The translations under genes were made by a program, and so were the position numbers. A DNA stretch of 64,000 nucleotides. Origin: Siphonodentalium dalli (lineage: Eukaryota > Mollusca > Scaphopoda > Gadilida > Siphonodentaliidae). Below, piece by piece: positions 10,488 to 22,356 of the stretch. Location: the NCBI GenBank assembly GCA_032622095.1, contig CP136065.1:41701503-41765502 (forward strand). The letters are read 5' to 3'. The notes below the pieces were generated by a model. It did not search any database, was not told where the DNA came from, and worked only from the letters and a program-made list of their open reading frames with translations. Every line of letters begins with the position of its first letter. Within the stretch, counting starts at the first letter, position 1.

Positions 10488-13400
10488 ATGATGGATAAAA
10501 TCAAAATAGCCTCGATAAACTGTAATGGCCTGGGCCTCCATAAAAAGCGCCATATCTTGAAATATCACTTTGATCACAATAACTTCAACATAATATTTTT
10601 ACAAGAAACTCATATAATGAAATTATATGAAGCCCGTAACATTTCAAACTCAATGAATTGTGATGGATTTTGGTCTTTCGGATCCAGCCGCTCGTGCGGA
10701 ACTGGAATACTAATATCCAAACACCTAGAATGTAAAGTTCACAAATATAATTATGACTTTGAAGGCAGATATGTTGTCATGGACGCAACTATAAATGGTC
10801 AACCACTTAGACTAATCAATGTATATGGTCCTAATGCACAAGGCGACCGAAAAAAAAAATTCGATAATATTCAAAACCATTTTGTTACAAGCCGGCCTAT
10901 TATCATAGGTGATTTCAATTTTATTACTGATCCAAAACTGGATAAAATAGGAGGTGATGATACCATCCCAGCGACTGGGAAATTATGGCCTACTATAACC
11001 GAAAATTTCAGACACCTTAACAAACAATCTATTTGCACGACATGGCGACAAGGAGCTGTAGCAACGCGTCTCGACCGTTTCTACATCTCTAAGTCGCTTA
11101 TGCCCTCTGTTAAAGACTGTAGCCAACTTGTAGTCGGTTTCACAGACCACGAACTTATTCATTTTACATTATCTGACACCCGGTGCCAAACAATAGGACC
11201 GGGTTACTGGAAAGCCAACACTTCACTGTTTCATTTACAAGAATTTCAAGAGGAATTCAAAACATTTTGGTATGAAATAACTAATGAAATAATTGATGCC
11301 ACGGCAACCACAATTTGGTGGGAAAGCGCTAAACAACGCATCAAAGATTTCATTATTTCATTTTCAAAACAAAATGCACGCAAAGAAAGATCTACTATAC
11401 TAGACATGCAAAAATTATATTATTCTCTAATTGAAGCCGAGAAAACCAATACCGGCAATTATATTGAACAAATAATTGAATTACGCAACAGGCTTAGAGA
11501 CCTACAATCTAAAGCCACATATGGCGCCCATATCAGATCCAAATCTGATTTCCTCGATCATCAAGAGCAGCCGTCTTCTTTCTTCTCTCGGTTAGAAAGA
11601 AAACGTGCATCTCAAATAATAATTACAAATATTAAAGATGGTGAACATACATACACCAAAACTGATGATATTTTATGCAAATTCCGGGAATTCTATTCCA
11701 ACTTATTCACAAAAGAGGAAATTGGGGAAAGTGCTTGCGATTCATTTCTCAAGGATCTTCCTCAAATTTCCTCTTTAGACTCAGCAATGTGCGAGTCGCC
11801 AATCACATTATCTGAAATCAAAAAAGCAGTCAAAGACATGCAAAATGACAAATCACCAGGCAGTGATGGCTTAGCCAAAGAATTTTATGCATCATTCATT
11901 GACATGTTAGCGCCCACACTTCTCGAGGTGTATTCCGATGTTTTCAACAATAAGGCACTTACGCCATCTCAAAACCTCTCATTAATTGTACTTCTTCAAA
12001 AAGACCCTTTACATCCAGAAGAAATGGGCAATTATCGACCTATTAGTCTTCTTAATTACGATTATAAAATCCTATCGAAAATCTTCAGCAACAGACTACG
12101 CAATGTGATATCATCAATAGTTCATCCCGATCAAACGTGTGGCGTGCCGGGAAGAACTATTCTTGATAATGCACATTTGTTACGGAATGTTGTTGATTAT
12201 ACCAATCAGAAGAATGATGAATGCACTTTTATAGCACTAGATCAAGCAAAGGCTTTTGACAGAGTAAATCATGATTATTTACTCAAAACATTAACAGCCT
12301 TCGGCTTTGGCGATAATTTCATCGCATGGGTGAAAGTATTTTATACTGATATTTGTTCCAGTGTCTTGGTTAATCATTATGTATCAGATGATTCAGATCC
12401 ATTCCCTGTCACCCGATCCGTAAGGCAAGGGTGCAGCCTCTCACCTCTATTGTATGTTTTATGCATAGAGCCATTCCTTATTCACCTGCGTAATAATCCG
12501 AAAATTTTGGGTTTGAAAATGCCCGGTACATCAGAAGTGGTCAAGCTCAGTGCGTACGCCGATGATGTAACAGCCATTCTCACATCTGAAAATTCCATCG
12601 GCGAATTATTCAAATCTTGTTTTCTTTTTGGAAAAGCCTCAAAATTAAACATGCACAAAACATGTGGCATTTTTCTCGGAAAATGGAAATCCCGCTCTGA
12701 TCATCCCTTTGGGACCTCATGGGCAAAACACGCTAAAATTGTTGGCATACAATTTGGGAATAACATTCCAGCCGACGATCATTTTCATAAATTATATACT
12801 AAATGTACTGCCTCGTGCAATAATTTATAAGACAGGAAACTCTCTCACTTCGGGAGAGCCAAACACATTAATGTTTTTGCCTGTAGCAAGCTGTGGTATT
12901 ATGCAGGTATAGTTCCAATACCTAAACATTATACCAAATTATTTCAAAAATCTATGTTTTCACATTTCTGGAAAATTAAAGGTGAGCCACTTGCGCGTTC
13001 TGTGTGTCACAATGATGCCCTCAATGGAGGCATTAATTTGTGCCACATTCCAACAAAACAAGCAGCTTTTTATCTTAGCCATATTCAAAGGCTCATAAAT
13101 AATCCTGATGTACGATGGAAACATTTTGCCATCTATTGGATTGGATTCTCACTCCGGCATTATAGGCCGGATTTTGCATCCAATCTCATACCTCACAGCA
13201 TGGACTATACCCCATTGTTTTATTTACAATGTCTTTCCGCTCTCAGGGCGTACAAATCTTGTGTGGACTCAGTTGAGTTCAAAAATATATCAACCAAACA
13301 ATTTTATGATGTTCTAATGTCTAAAGTCATTCGAAGATCAAATGTTGAACAAAATTGTCCAACGTTTGATTTTAGAATTACTTGGACCAATCTTTCTGAT

Positions 13401-13931
13401 AAATTTCTAGATCCATTTTGTCGATCAACATGTTGGCGCGTAATTCATGAAATTCTGCCAACAAATTATAAATTACATAATTTTCATATTGCACGGGATA
13501 ATCGATGCTGTCTATGCAAAGCGGAAGCCGAGACTATACAGCATCTGTTTGTCGACTGCAAAAATATACAATTATTATGGCTACTCATTTTTAATTGGAT
13601 TTCAAATTTTGTCACAGATATTAAAGTATCACCATCTACTAAAGCTATCAGATTTCTGCACCTTCCAGCAGACTTCGCCAAAACACAACGTTCGGCAAGT
13701 TTAGCCCTCATTTCTGAGGCAATCAATACAATTTGGTTTGAAAGAAATGAAACCAAATTCAGGCATAAATGCATTTCTCGAGACAGCCTAGTTGTCGCTT
13801 TTCTAGCGCGACTTCGTGCGCGTATACTAAGCGACTTCCGGCGTCTTGAGAGGTTACATTTCCATGAATATTGGGCACAAAATAATGACATATGTCAAGT
13901 CATAAACGACAAAGTCGTATTCACATTTTAA
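10488..13931 (+). pseudogene. LINE ORF2: endonuclease-reverse transcriptase, one in-frame stop
   Basis: It nicks target DNA and reverse-transcribes the element RNA. The APE-type endonuclease comes first: IASINCNGL, LQETH, INVYGPN, IIIGDFNF, TRLDRFYIS and FTDHELIHF. The reverse transcriptase follows: KSPGSDGLAKEF, YRPISLLNYDYKILSK, ALDQAKAFDRVNH, SVRQGCSLSPLLY and the catalytic box AYADDV at about 12555. A C-terminal Cys/His motif (CCLCKAEAETIQHLFVDC) lies near 13506-13560. The frame is single from end to end except for one TAA at 12828-12830, beyond the catalytic core. I place the start at 10488 because the endonuclease begins there; the frame is open back to 10392, which would add 32 hydrophobic or low-complexity residues. 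The 242-bp gap after ORF1 is typical for two-ORF LINEs. Confidence 0.9.
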
Positions 13932-14426
13932 AAAACGCTCGCAATTTTCCAATTGTCTTTTGTTTTCATATCAATGCACAGCGCATATGCAAATACCATC
14001 ATTTCTATGTTCATAAGACCCGCCCACACACAGTGCTAAATTGACAGGCACTTTAACGGCGTGGCACCGCGAAAAGAACACGTTTCACACCGCAGGCATA
14101 ATATGGCGCCCTAATCAATCAATTACCCAATAAGTAATGTCAATATACAGATGGCGTTATGAGCTGACAAACAGGGTCCATTTGGCACACCAACCTGCCA
14201 TGTGTATCGTTTTCAGACCATAACTCTGGGCGTTTGTTAAGTGTGACACCATGTCAGCATGGTGCCGCAATTAATCAACGCCCAGACTCAGCTTATCTCT
14301 TCGAATCATGTTAACAGACAAACCATTAAATTGGAAAGTGTAAATACTTCCCACATTAGCAGTCCCAACAGTCATCCCCTATCTGTGATATCGCCCTTAT
14401 GTTATGTAATCGGTTTTTAAGGGCTT

Positions 14427-15184
14427 TTGGGAACCCTTGTAAATACATATGTTATCAATTATTTTTCATCTTCCAGGTGCATGCTTTGTATACAGGCTTC
14501 TTAGAACCCACACACTTGTAATTTTATTATCATAATAAATCATTTTGTCTCTAAAAAAAAAAAAAAAAAAAAAAATATTCCCAACATAAATGCTAGGAAG
14601 CCAGTCTTCCAAGTCCTAGGCAATTTAGGGTTTCCCTTAAAGTCATGTTAAATTTCCAAGTAATGTTTTTCTAAAGTCTAGCAGTATAGCTACATGTAGG
14701 ATTCCTTTAACCCTTTACCCAACAGAAGGGCCCTGTGCCAATGCATTCTCTTATATATGCGAGTCGACCATAGGTCGCCTCGCATATATAAGAGAATGCA
14801 TTGGCTTGGGAACCCTTGTAAATACATATGTTATCAATTATTTTTCATCTTCCAGGTGCATGCTTTGTATACGGGCTTCTTAGAACCCACACACTTGTAA
14901 TTTTATTATCATAATAAATCATTTTGTCTCTAAAAAAAAATAAAAAAAAAATATTCCCAACATAAATGCTAGGAAGCCAGTCTTCCAAGTCCTAGGCAAT
15001 TTAGGGTTTCCCTTAAAGTCATGTTAAATTTCCAAGTAATGTTTTTCTAAAGTCTAGCAGTATAGCTACATGTAGGATTCCTTTAACCCTTTACCCAACA
15101 GAAGGGCCCTGTGCCAATGCATTCTCTTATATATGCGAGTCGACCATAGGTCGCCTCGCATATATAAGAGAATGCATTGGCTTA
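14427..15184 (+). repeat. 379-bp tandem duplication of LINE 3' end, flank and half a MITE
   Basis: 'GGGAACCCTTGTAAATACAT' starts about 14429 and again about 14808. The duplicated unit holds the LINE 3' UTR end, its poly(A), the target duplication, about 110 bp of flank, and the left end of a group A MITE up to the base of its first palindrome. The copies differ at very few sites (ACAGGCTTC/ACGGGCTTC and the poly(A)). It must postdate both insertions. Confidence 0.92.
14707..14805 (+). mobile_element. Group A MITE, left fragment left by the duplication
   Basis: TTAACCCTTTACCCAACA and the first complete palindrome are present. The copy is cut off exactly after 'GAATGCATTGGCT', where the duplicated LINE tail starts. 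Confidence 0.9.
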
Positions 15185-15414
15185 ACACATTAAAAATTAT
15201 AAAATTGTTAAAGAATGTAAGAAAAAATGGTAAAAAGTTTTTTTTTTTAGGCCAATGCATTCTCTTATATATATGTAACTATCACAATGTGGTCAAGGAG
15301 CCGGTTCCAATGATATCCATATTTGTATGGTTCTATTGAGACAGACCGAAGATATTTTAGGATGTTGAAGCTTTATTTGGCCGGTTTTGGCCGGTTTGTT
15401 GGGTAAAGGGTTAA
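15083..15414 (+). mobile_element. Group A MITE with second palindrome mostly deleted
   Basis: TTAA at 15083-15086 and 15411-15414 flanks both standard ends. The first palindrome is complete. The second retains only its first ~25 bases (GCCAATGCATTCTCTTATAT) before the right-hand 'GTAACTATCACAATGTGG' block, so one arm and the loop are lost. Confidence 0.9.
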
Positions 15415-15906
15415 ACTAATATATAGCAGTTAAATTGTATTACAACTGAAAGTAGCCGTGGAATATAAATATATAGAAATCTCTTAATATGAATACTCAT
15501 AATGAAATCTGAACATTGTATATCAGGGTTCGTACACCTCCTGAAATTCCTTGAAACCTTTCAAGGGCCCTGGAAAACTCCTTAAATATATAAAGGTATA
15601 TGAAGGTATATGAATCTCCTGGAAAACTCCTTAAATTTTAGTATTATTGGTTCATGATGCCCTTTTAATGTTAATAATATTTATTTAGAATCTTCCGTAG
15701 TCGCCAATCTAGCGACAAATTATGTCTACCACATACAGAGCATTTATAATGAAACAGACTATAGTTGGGGTATGCAGTAACACTGGAAATCCCCAATCTA
15801 TTATTGTATATTTTTACCAGGAAGAAGTTAAATTATGGGATATCTTTTGTGTTTTACACACGTGCGTGAAGCGTGAAAATTGTGTCAAATTCTTTTGTCA
15901 ATAACA

Positions 15907-16090
15907 ATGCCCGGTGGGAAGTGTATTTTTAATCTGGATTGGCTAACAAAGGATCAATACAAACTATGGGTTCAGCGTCATGGTTCAGATAAACATCGTG
16001 CGTATTGTGTCCTTTGCAAAAGTTCGTTTGATGTAGCGAATATGGGTGAATCGGCATTGGTCAGCCACACCAAATCAAACGAGAGGCCGA
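15907..16090 (+). CDS. hAT transposase N-terminal BED finger segment
   Basis: Starting at ATG 15907 (MPGGKCIFNLDWL...), it encodes the first half of a BED-type zinc finger: CVLC, then GESALVSHTKSN. The next expected element, lysines and the second zinc-binding histidine, appears as KKHRTASGG at about 18279 in the other segment. The two halves therefore belong to one protein, now separated. No GT donor is visible at the break, so an insertion is likelier than an intron. DNA binding at the transposon ends is the expected role. Confidence 0.7.
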
Positions 16091-18278
16091 TCACGATCGG
16101 CAGATGTTTAACCCATACCCGGGCGATAGCGATTAGCTATAACTGATAATTTATCAAAGATATGAACACAGGTATCCATATATCAGCACCATCTTGAATT
16201 CAATAGCTCAAATAATTTGTCTTAAGAAGGGGTTAAAGTATTTGTGGTTGCGAAAGGGGGGGGGGGGGTGTTCTAAATCTAATAACTCTATCCTTATTCA
16301 TCCAAGGACCTATCTATGTGAGATCCAAGGGTTTAGTTATTTCTGAGGATATGTTTATAAGTTGAAGTTAGCTCATTGGAAACAAAACTACCAGCTATTC
16401 AAATCTCATTCACTTCTAAAGAGAAATTATAATTAGTTGACAAGCCAGACTGCATAGAACAACATGTGGGATTCCATCTCATATTTAATTTGAACTTTAA
16501 TGACCCCCCCCCCCCCCCATTCTTCCCAGTTGTTATTTGTTTATCAATCATGTCAAAAATGCATGTAGTTTATACAGTATAATTCAAAAATGTTATCTAT
16601 ATAATGTTATACAGCCATGTTATACAGCCATTATATGGTGCGGATGCTGGCCCCAATGATCCCTAAATCGAAAAGATTACCATAGTTAATATAAAGGAAT
16701 GTAACACTGAATCAAATGGTTTCAAGACATAACAATATTTTACAAGTAGCTTGCAGACTAAAACACATAACCTTCACTGTTAATCTTTTAAGCACTCTGT
16801 GGTCCCCAAAATTCAGTCAACCATGACAATATGAACAGATGGGAAAATAAGGTTCCTGGCAATATTATCTGCCATATTGATTTTCAAAATAATGCATCAC
16901 CTATAATCTGTAAGCATATTCAATTGGTGTCTTATTGAACGTTCATTAACTAATGAACCTGATTCAAAAAGAGGGTTCATTTAATATGTTTCTGCATAAT
17001 ACAAACAATAATGAAGATTTATCTGCTTGTAACCTATTGCATATAACAATTATATTGGCTATTAGCCATTATTTTAATGTAATATCAAAAGAATGTGTCT
17101 GAAGGGTTAATATATTTTTCAAAAATCAATTAATCAATTCCACAATCCATAGAAGTTAATAGTGTGAAGATAACCCAAGATAAGACATATGAGGAAGAGC
17201 CCATGTGCATTAAAACATAAATCTGTTGGAAACTTGGAAAGGGTTAATTATTTTCTAAGCATATCAATGGAATATGCAGACAATTGTGTAGGTCATGGGT
17301 CAATTATCAGGCAGCCTGTAATGAAATTTCAAAATTAGATAAACAAGAGCCTGGTGTCATTTATCAAATTTGACAATTAACCAGCCATCAGTATAATATT
17401 GTTTGTTTATCTTGGTATCCATCTAACCACTTGGCCATAGCTAAATAGCAATTAATCATTTCATGAGCTGTTTACAATCTACATGGGCATACACCAGGGA
17501 ATGTTATCATTATATTTCCAATAGAGTTGTCCACCATTCGACCATATACCAGTGTATTTCATGGAACTACATTATAAGTCACTTGAATTATAAAGGGCCA
17601 TAACTCTGTTAAAATATATCGGATCAAACCCAAATTTGAACTTGACCTGTATTTTGGGGTGAGGACCACATGTACCAAATTTGGTGCAGATCAGATGAAA
17701 AATGTTTTGAGTCATAGCAGCTTGCGTGAGTTCTAAGTAAACATTAAGAGTGAAAAGGGTTAATTAAATGATACCAAAAACCATACAGATGAAGACCTTG
17801 CTAAGAAAAACCTAGGTAAGAAATATGAGGCAGATCAGAAGATATATGTTCAACTTATTACATTGGATAGCATGTGTGTGAAGGGTTAATTATTTTCTAA
17901 ACTGATCAACTAATCGATACCAAAAACTATACAGGTGAGGGGTGTGTCATCATAAACCTACATATCAAATATGAAAACAATCAGACAAAAAATACTTTGG
18001 TTATAGCATCGGATAGCTCATGACTATGTGCAGATGCAAAGTGTTAATAATTTCTAAACCGATCAACCGATCGATACCAAAAACTATACAGGTGAGGAGT
18101 GTGTCATCATAAACATAAAATTTGAACAAGATCCGATAAAAAATATTTGAGTAAATGAATCGGATAGCAAGTGTCTACGGACAGACGGACAGACAGACAG
18201 ACGGACAGACGGACGGACGAACGACGGATGGTTGATCCGGACGTCGGCATTATGTGTACCATACATGGTATGGGTACA
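16091..18278. repeat. Bivalve-type dispersed repeat inserted in the hAT gene
   Basis: About 2.2 kb with no coding frame. It contains G and C homopolymers (about 16256-16268 and 16504-16519), an 'AAAGGGCCATAACTCTGTT' block at about 17593, three diverged ~125-bp repeats containing 'ACCAAAAACTATACAGGTGA' (about 17760-18175), and a GACGGACAGACAG run (18178-18222) near its right edge. Exact ends and target duplication were not resolved. Confidence 0.6.
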
Positions 18279-20483
18279 CATAAAAAGCACAGGACAGCCA
18301 GTGGCGGACAGACTTCATCGCAGACGCTTGCCAACTTTAATTATCAAATGCCAGCATCTTCAGCAAATAACAGTACCACTCCTTCTACAAGCAATGCTAG
18401 TATGACAAATCAAAATGTACCCACGCAGCAGTCGCAATTGCCTATTTCCGCGGCAGCAGCTAAAACCGATACACTGACGGCAGAGATACTGTGGTGTATG
18501 AAAATGATTGATGACAATTACTCGTACCGGTCATCTGAAAAGACAAACAAGTTATTCCAAAAAATGTTTCCAGATAGTCAGGTGGCTAAAACATTTGCAT
18601 GTGGAGAATCCAAGAGTAAATATTTAACCTGTTTTGGCATTGCACCTTATTTGTCAGGCTTACTGAAGGATGTTATAAATAAGGAGTCTGTGTTCGTGTT
18701 GTTATTTGACGAAAGCCTAAACAAGAAACTACAGGAAAAACAATTGGATGTCCATGTAAGATACTGGAGGGGTGACCAAGTGGTGACACTTTATATTGGC
18801 ACTGAATTTATGGGTCATGCAACTGCTCAAGATTTATTTGACAAATTTAATTCGTGCATTAAAGACTTGCAATTAAAAAATTTAATTCAGATATCAATGG
18901 ACGGGCCTAATGTCAATTGGCGGTTCTTTAAAATGATGCAGGATGAACTGAAACGTGACGGTAACTCTGAGCTAATCGACATTGGCAGTTGTGGCTTGCA
19001 TGTAATTCATGGTGCATTTTTGGGAGGTGCAGTTGCGACTGGGTGGAGTGTTGACAGTATTCTATCCAGCATGTACTACCTATTCAAGGACACTCCAGCC
19101 AGAAGAGAGGACTTCACCAAAATAACTGGCAGCAGCATATTCCCCCTGAAGTATTGTAAGCACCGCTGGGTAGAAAATCTGCCAGTTATTGACAGGGCTC
19201 TTAAGATGTGGCCATCTATTAAAAAATATGTTGATGCAGTAACGACTAGAAAGGTTCCGGACCCAAAAACAAAATCGATGGAGGTCATCGCAGCTGCAGT
19301 GAAAGATGATCTATTTTTGGCAAAGGCATATTTTTATCAGTCAGTTGCCAAGGAAGTACACCCTTTCTTAGTTAGATATCAGACTGATAAACCTATGGTG
19401 CCCTTCTTACGTAAAGACATCGAGAAATTACTGCGGGACGTTCTTGCAAGGTTTGTAAAAGATGCGACATTAAGTGATGCTACTGACGTGAAAAAACTGG
19501 TATCAATTGATGTGACTGACAAAACAACATGGAAAGATTATTCAAAGATTAACGTGGGTTATTGTGCCGAGCAACAGCTAGGGAAGCTAATGTCAAACAA
19601 GAGGGTGAGTGATAAAGGACGGTTGGAGTTCAGGATAGATTGCCGTAACTTCTTGATAAAACTTGTTGCCAAAATAGTGGAAAAATCACCACTGAAGTAT
19701 TCAATTGTTCAAAATATGGCTTGTTTAGATCCAACTAATTACGGAAAGAAAGAGAAATGCACACAATACATGAAGAGAATTCTTTTCCATCTGTGTGAAT
19801 ACAATTATGTAGTGGAAGCTGATTGTGATGATATCATAAAACAAATGCGTGACTTTATTTCTGAGGCATTACTTGACGAAAGATTCAAGAAATTTAATTA
19901 CATCACTGACAGGATAGATGACTTATTGTATTCAAAATTGGCAGGAGATCCCCAATACGGCAAGTTGTGGAAGATTGTAAAAGCCATGCTTGTCTTATCA
20001 CATGGACAGGCAGCTGTTGAGAGGGGTTTTTCGACAAATAAACAACTTGAAGTGGAGAATTTGAAAAAGGAATCATTGGTGTCTCAGCGTGTTATCAAGG
20101 ACTATTTGATTGAAATTGAGGGACTTGATAATGTGATTATTACAAAACCGCTATTGGTATCTGCCACCAGTGCCAGACTGAAATACCATGCATACTTGGA
20201 CAGTCAGAGAAGAGCAAAGGAAATCACAGCCCAATCTCTGAAACGTAAGGCCACAATCGATGAAATTGACTGTATCAAAAAGAAAAGAAGGAGACTGGAG
20301 GAGGATATTAAACTGTTGAAGCAGTCAGCTGATGATTTTGCAGATAAGGCAGAAACAAGTAGGAAACTAGACTTCATAGTAAAATCAAACAGCCTTAGGA
20401 AAACTGCCAAGGAGAAAAAAGAGTTGCTTGCAGCAGCCACCAAGCAGCTTGATGACAAATTAAACGAACTCAAAAATAACTAA
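18279..20483 (+). CDS. hAT transposase, catalytic and dimerisation part
   Basis: A single open frame of about 735 codons. Conserved hAT landmarks, in order: LLFDESLN (first catalytic Asp), SMDGPNVNW (second Asp), CGLHVIHGAF, CKHRW, and GQAAVERGFSTNKQ with the Glu of the C-terminal dimerisation domain. It ends in a lysine-rich, probably coiled-coil tail (KKKRRRLEEDIKLL). The frame is open upstream to 18171, but those ~36 residues come from the GACGGACAG repeat and the foreign insert, so they are not original. The finger's second half (KKHRTASGG) marks the true junction. No stop or frameshift is seen, so this is the best preserved transposase frame on this hAT. It excises and reinserts its element in the nucleus. 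Confidence 0.85.
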   Translation, partial: HKKHRTASGGQTSSQTLANFNYQMPASSANNSTTPSTSNASMTNQNVPTQQSQLPISAAAAKTDTLTAEILWCMKMIDDNYSYRSSEKTNKLFQKMFPDSQVAKTFACGESKSKYLTCFGIAPYLSGLLKDVINKESVFVLLFDESLNKKLQEKQLDVHVRYWRGDQVVTLYIGTEFMGHATAQDLFDKFNSCIKDLQLKNLIQISMDGPNVNWRFFKMMQDELKRDGNSELIDIGSCGLHVIHGAFLGGAVATGWSVDSILSSMYYLFKDTPARREDFTKITGSSIFPLKYCKHRWVENLPVIDRALKMWPSIKKYVDAVTTRKVPDPKTKSMEVIAAAVKDDLFLAKAYFYQSVAKEVHPFLVRYQTDKPMVPFLRKDIEKLLRDVLARFVKDATLSDATDVKKLVSIDVTDKTTWKDYSKINVGYCAEQQLGKLMSNKRVSDKGRLEFRIDCRNFLIKLVAKIVEKSPLKYSIVQNMACLDPTNYGKKEKCTQYMKRILFHLCEYNYVVEADCDDIIKQMRDFISEALLDERFKKFNYITDRIDDLLYSKLAGDPQYGKLWKIVKAMLVLSHGQAAVERGFSTNKQLEVENLKKESLVSQRVIKDYLIEIEGLDNVIITKPLLVSATSARLKYHAYLDSQRRAKEITAQSLKRKATIDEIDCIKKKRRRLEEDIKLLKQSADDFADKAETSRKLDFIVKSNSLRKTAKEKKELLAAATKQLDDKLNELKNN

Positions 20484-20942
20484 ACCAGATTTACTAGACA
20501 GTGAGGCGTGTAAATAGTGTATTATCACAGTATATATGTTCTTATATTACAAAACTGACTTTGGATTTATGCACATAGATGTTCGTTATTAGATGTTTGG
20601 TGCAGCTGTTAAAATGTATAATGGTAAGATATTTCCATTCACATAATATAATGGTAGACATAGTAAGGTACATGTATGCTTACAGTATAACATACAAGAT
20701 TGCAAAGTTGTCTCTTTTTGACTATTATATAAGGGCCCAGAGGTCTAACTGCAACAACTAGAACAGGCTGTGTTATTACCCTTTCGGTTTAGTGTAACAT
20801 TACACCTAAAAACATTGTAAGTGACAACAAAAATATATGGTACCTTAGTATTAGTATTGACTCCTTGAATTTTCCTCATAACTCCTGGAAAACTCCTGGA
20901 AAACTCCTTGAATTTAGCTTTGTCTCAGGTGTGGGAACCCTG

Positions 20943-22356
20943 ATACATGCAGTCTGTTGATTTATTGTTGATTTGGAATATGTTTGGAAAATTACAGTTA
21001 TTATTATTTTTAACTCCAATGTCGTTATTGGGCTGGGGGTGATAGTTCATAGTAAAATCCATTCAACTACACAAATATCTGAATCCGTACAGTAATATCT
21101 ATTACACCATAAGCTTGACTTGCCAAGGGACTCAAAAATAGACAAACCGTTTCGTGGAAGGGACAATACCTCATTGGGAAATGCAGAAACGACATCACTT
21201 GTTTTGTGCAGAAGATGGCGAAAGGAGTCCCAGAGGCTTTCCACATGGACCGACTTCTGCTGTATAAGGGTTCCCATCTTCCTCGGTGGATCAGAAAGAT
21301 TCAGAAAAACATAGACCAAGAAAGAAATTCTAATGTCGATTCAAAATAGTCCTCAAACGCCCTGGTCTTCCAAGATCCCATTCCATTGTTCCTTCAAACG
21401 CCCTGATCTTTCCAAGATCCCGTTGCATTGTTCCTTCAAACGCCCTGGTCTTTCCAAGATCCCGTTGCATTGTTCCTTCAAACGCCCTGGTCTTCCAACA
21501 TCCGGTTCATTGTTCCTTCGAACCGACTGCAAAGTGCTACGCTGACTCGTGACTGATTCATGCGAATTACTCTATTATTAAATCATTGTTCAGCAACTGC
21601 AAAGTGCTACACTGACTCGACGATTGATTCTTGCGAGATAACTCTAAATTTTGTGGTGAATAGTTTTCAATAGTTCCCAACCATGGACTGTTGAGACCCC
21701 TGAGGCAGAGGAAGCACAGGAACTCCTATCAAAGGGAGCAATGCCATTGTTGCCACCCCGTGACTGGGCTCGAGCCAGCAAATCTATGCCGATACCATGC
21801 GGGCTCTAAATAATTGAATGGCCGCCAAAGGGATGGGAGCCCCTTAAACCGGACCAACTGAGACTTCAATATATGCATGTGGCCACTGATTTAGAAGAGT
21901 CATTTTTATTTTGGTTGGAGCTGATTTCATCAATGCTGTCTCAGAGGATGTCAGTGACAAATTCAACATGATAATCTTGCCGGCAACATAACCGATCGTC
22001 CACGGCGATGAAGCCTCTAAACTGGTAACAACCAGTATAAAGTACTAAGGGAGATCGCAGTTGACGACACCACTGGGGAGCTAGCCAGGAAACTCTTAGC
22101 TCAATTCCGGGGAATGGCTCTTGCCTGTGATCGATCAACAGACCATATGAGTAAATTGCTAGATTATGCTGGGGTTGCACTCCACCTGAAGTAGAACAGC
22201 CACTATCTAGAATGCACATGTACATGTATAGACTATCATTATTTTTTTTAGAAAAAATCCCATGATCACTATTATTTGACTTAAAGACAAAGTGAAATTT
22301 GACATCATTATCAATTTGAGCCAAAAAATCACTATTATCTGCCATCACTATTATTA
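20943..22356. other. No recognised gene; one small tandem repeat
   Basis: At about 21350-21520 four copies of a ~42-bp unit ('CAAACGCCCTGGTCTTTCC') occur. The rest holds only short frames. A stretch at 21680-21850 reads partly like a coding remnant (EWPPKGWEPLKPDQ in one frame) but I cannot assign it to a family. Confidence 0.5.

Larger units (their letters stand above)
9157..14592 (+). mobile_element. Full-length L1/Tx1-like LINE with 16-bp target duplication
   Basis: ATTCCCAACATAAATG occurs at 9157-9172 and again at 14577-14592, after a 23-base poly(A) run. The insertion between (9173-14576, about 5.4 kb) has a GC-richer 5' UTR (to 9268), ORF1, ORF2, a ~630-bp 3' UTR with an AATAAA-like 'ATAATAAATCA' signal about 14530, and the tail. 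The complete 5' end, long exact duplication and few lesions suggest recent retrotransposition. Confidence 0.93.
15524..20942 (+). mobile_element. Second hAT transposon, long transposase frame open
   Basis: It begins CAGGGTTCGTACACC and ends GGTGTGGGAACCCTG, a near-inverted pair typical of hAT ends. Subterminal CTCCTGGAAAACTCCTT motifs occur near both ends in the same orientation. The flanking 8-mers (TTGTATAT and ATACATGC) do not match, so the target duplication is lost or the boundary is shifted. It contains a BED-finger coding start (15907) and the main transposase (about 18281-20483), separated by about 2.2 kb of bivalve-type repeat. Confidence 0.78.

Noticed and set aside
18171-18278. Arg/Asp-rich N-terminus of the long hAT frame
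   Set aside because: Encoded by the GACGGACAGACAG microsatellite and the foreign insert, not by the transposase.
21680-21880. Possible coding remnant (EWPPKGWEPLKPDQ)
   Set aside because: Short, interrupted, and not assignable to a family; not called as a gene.
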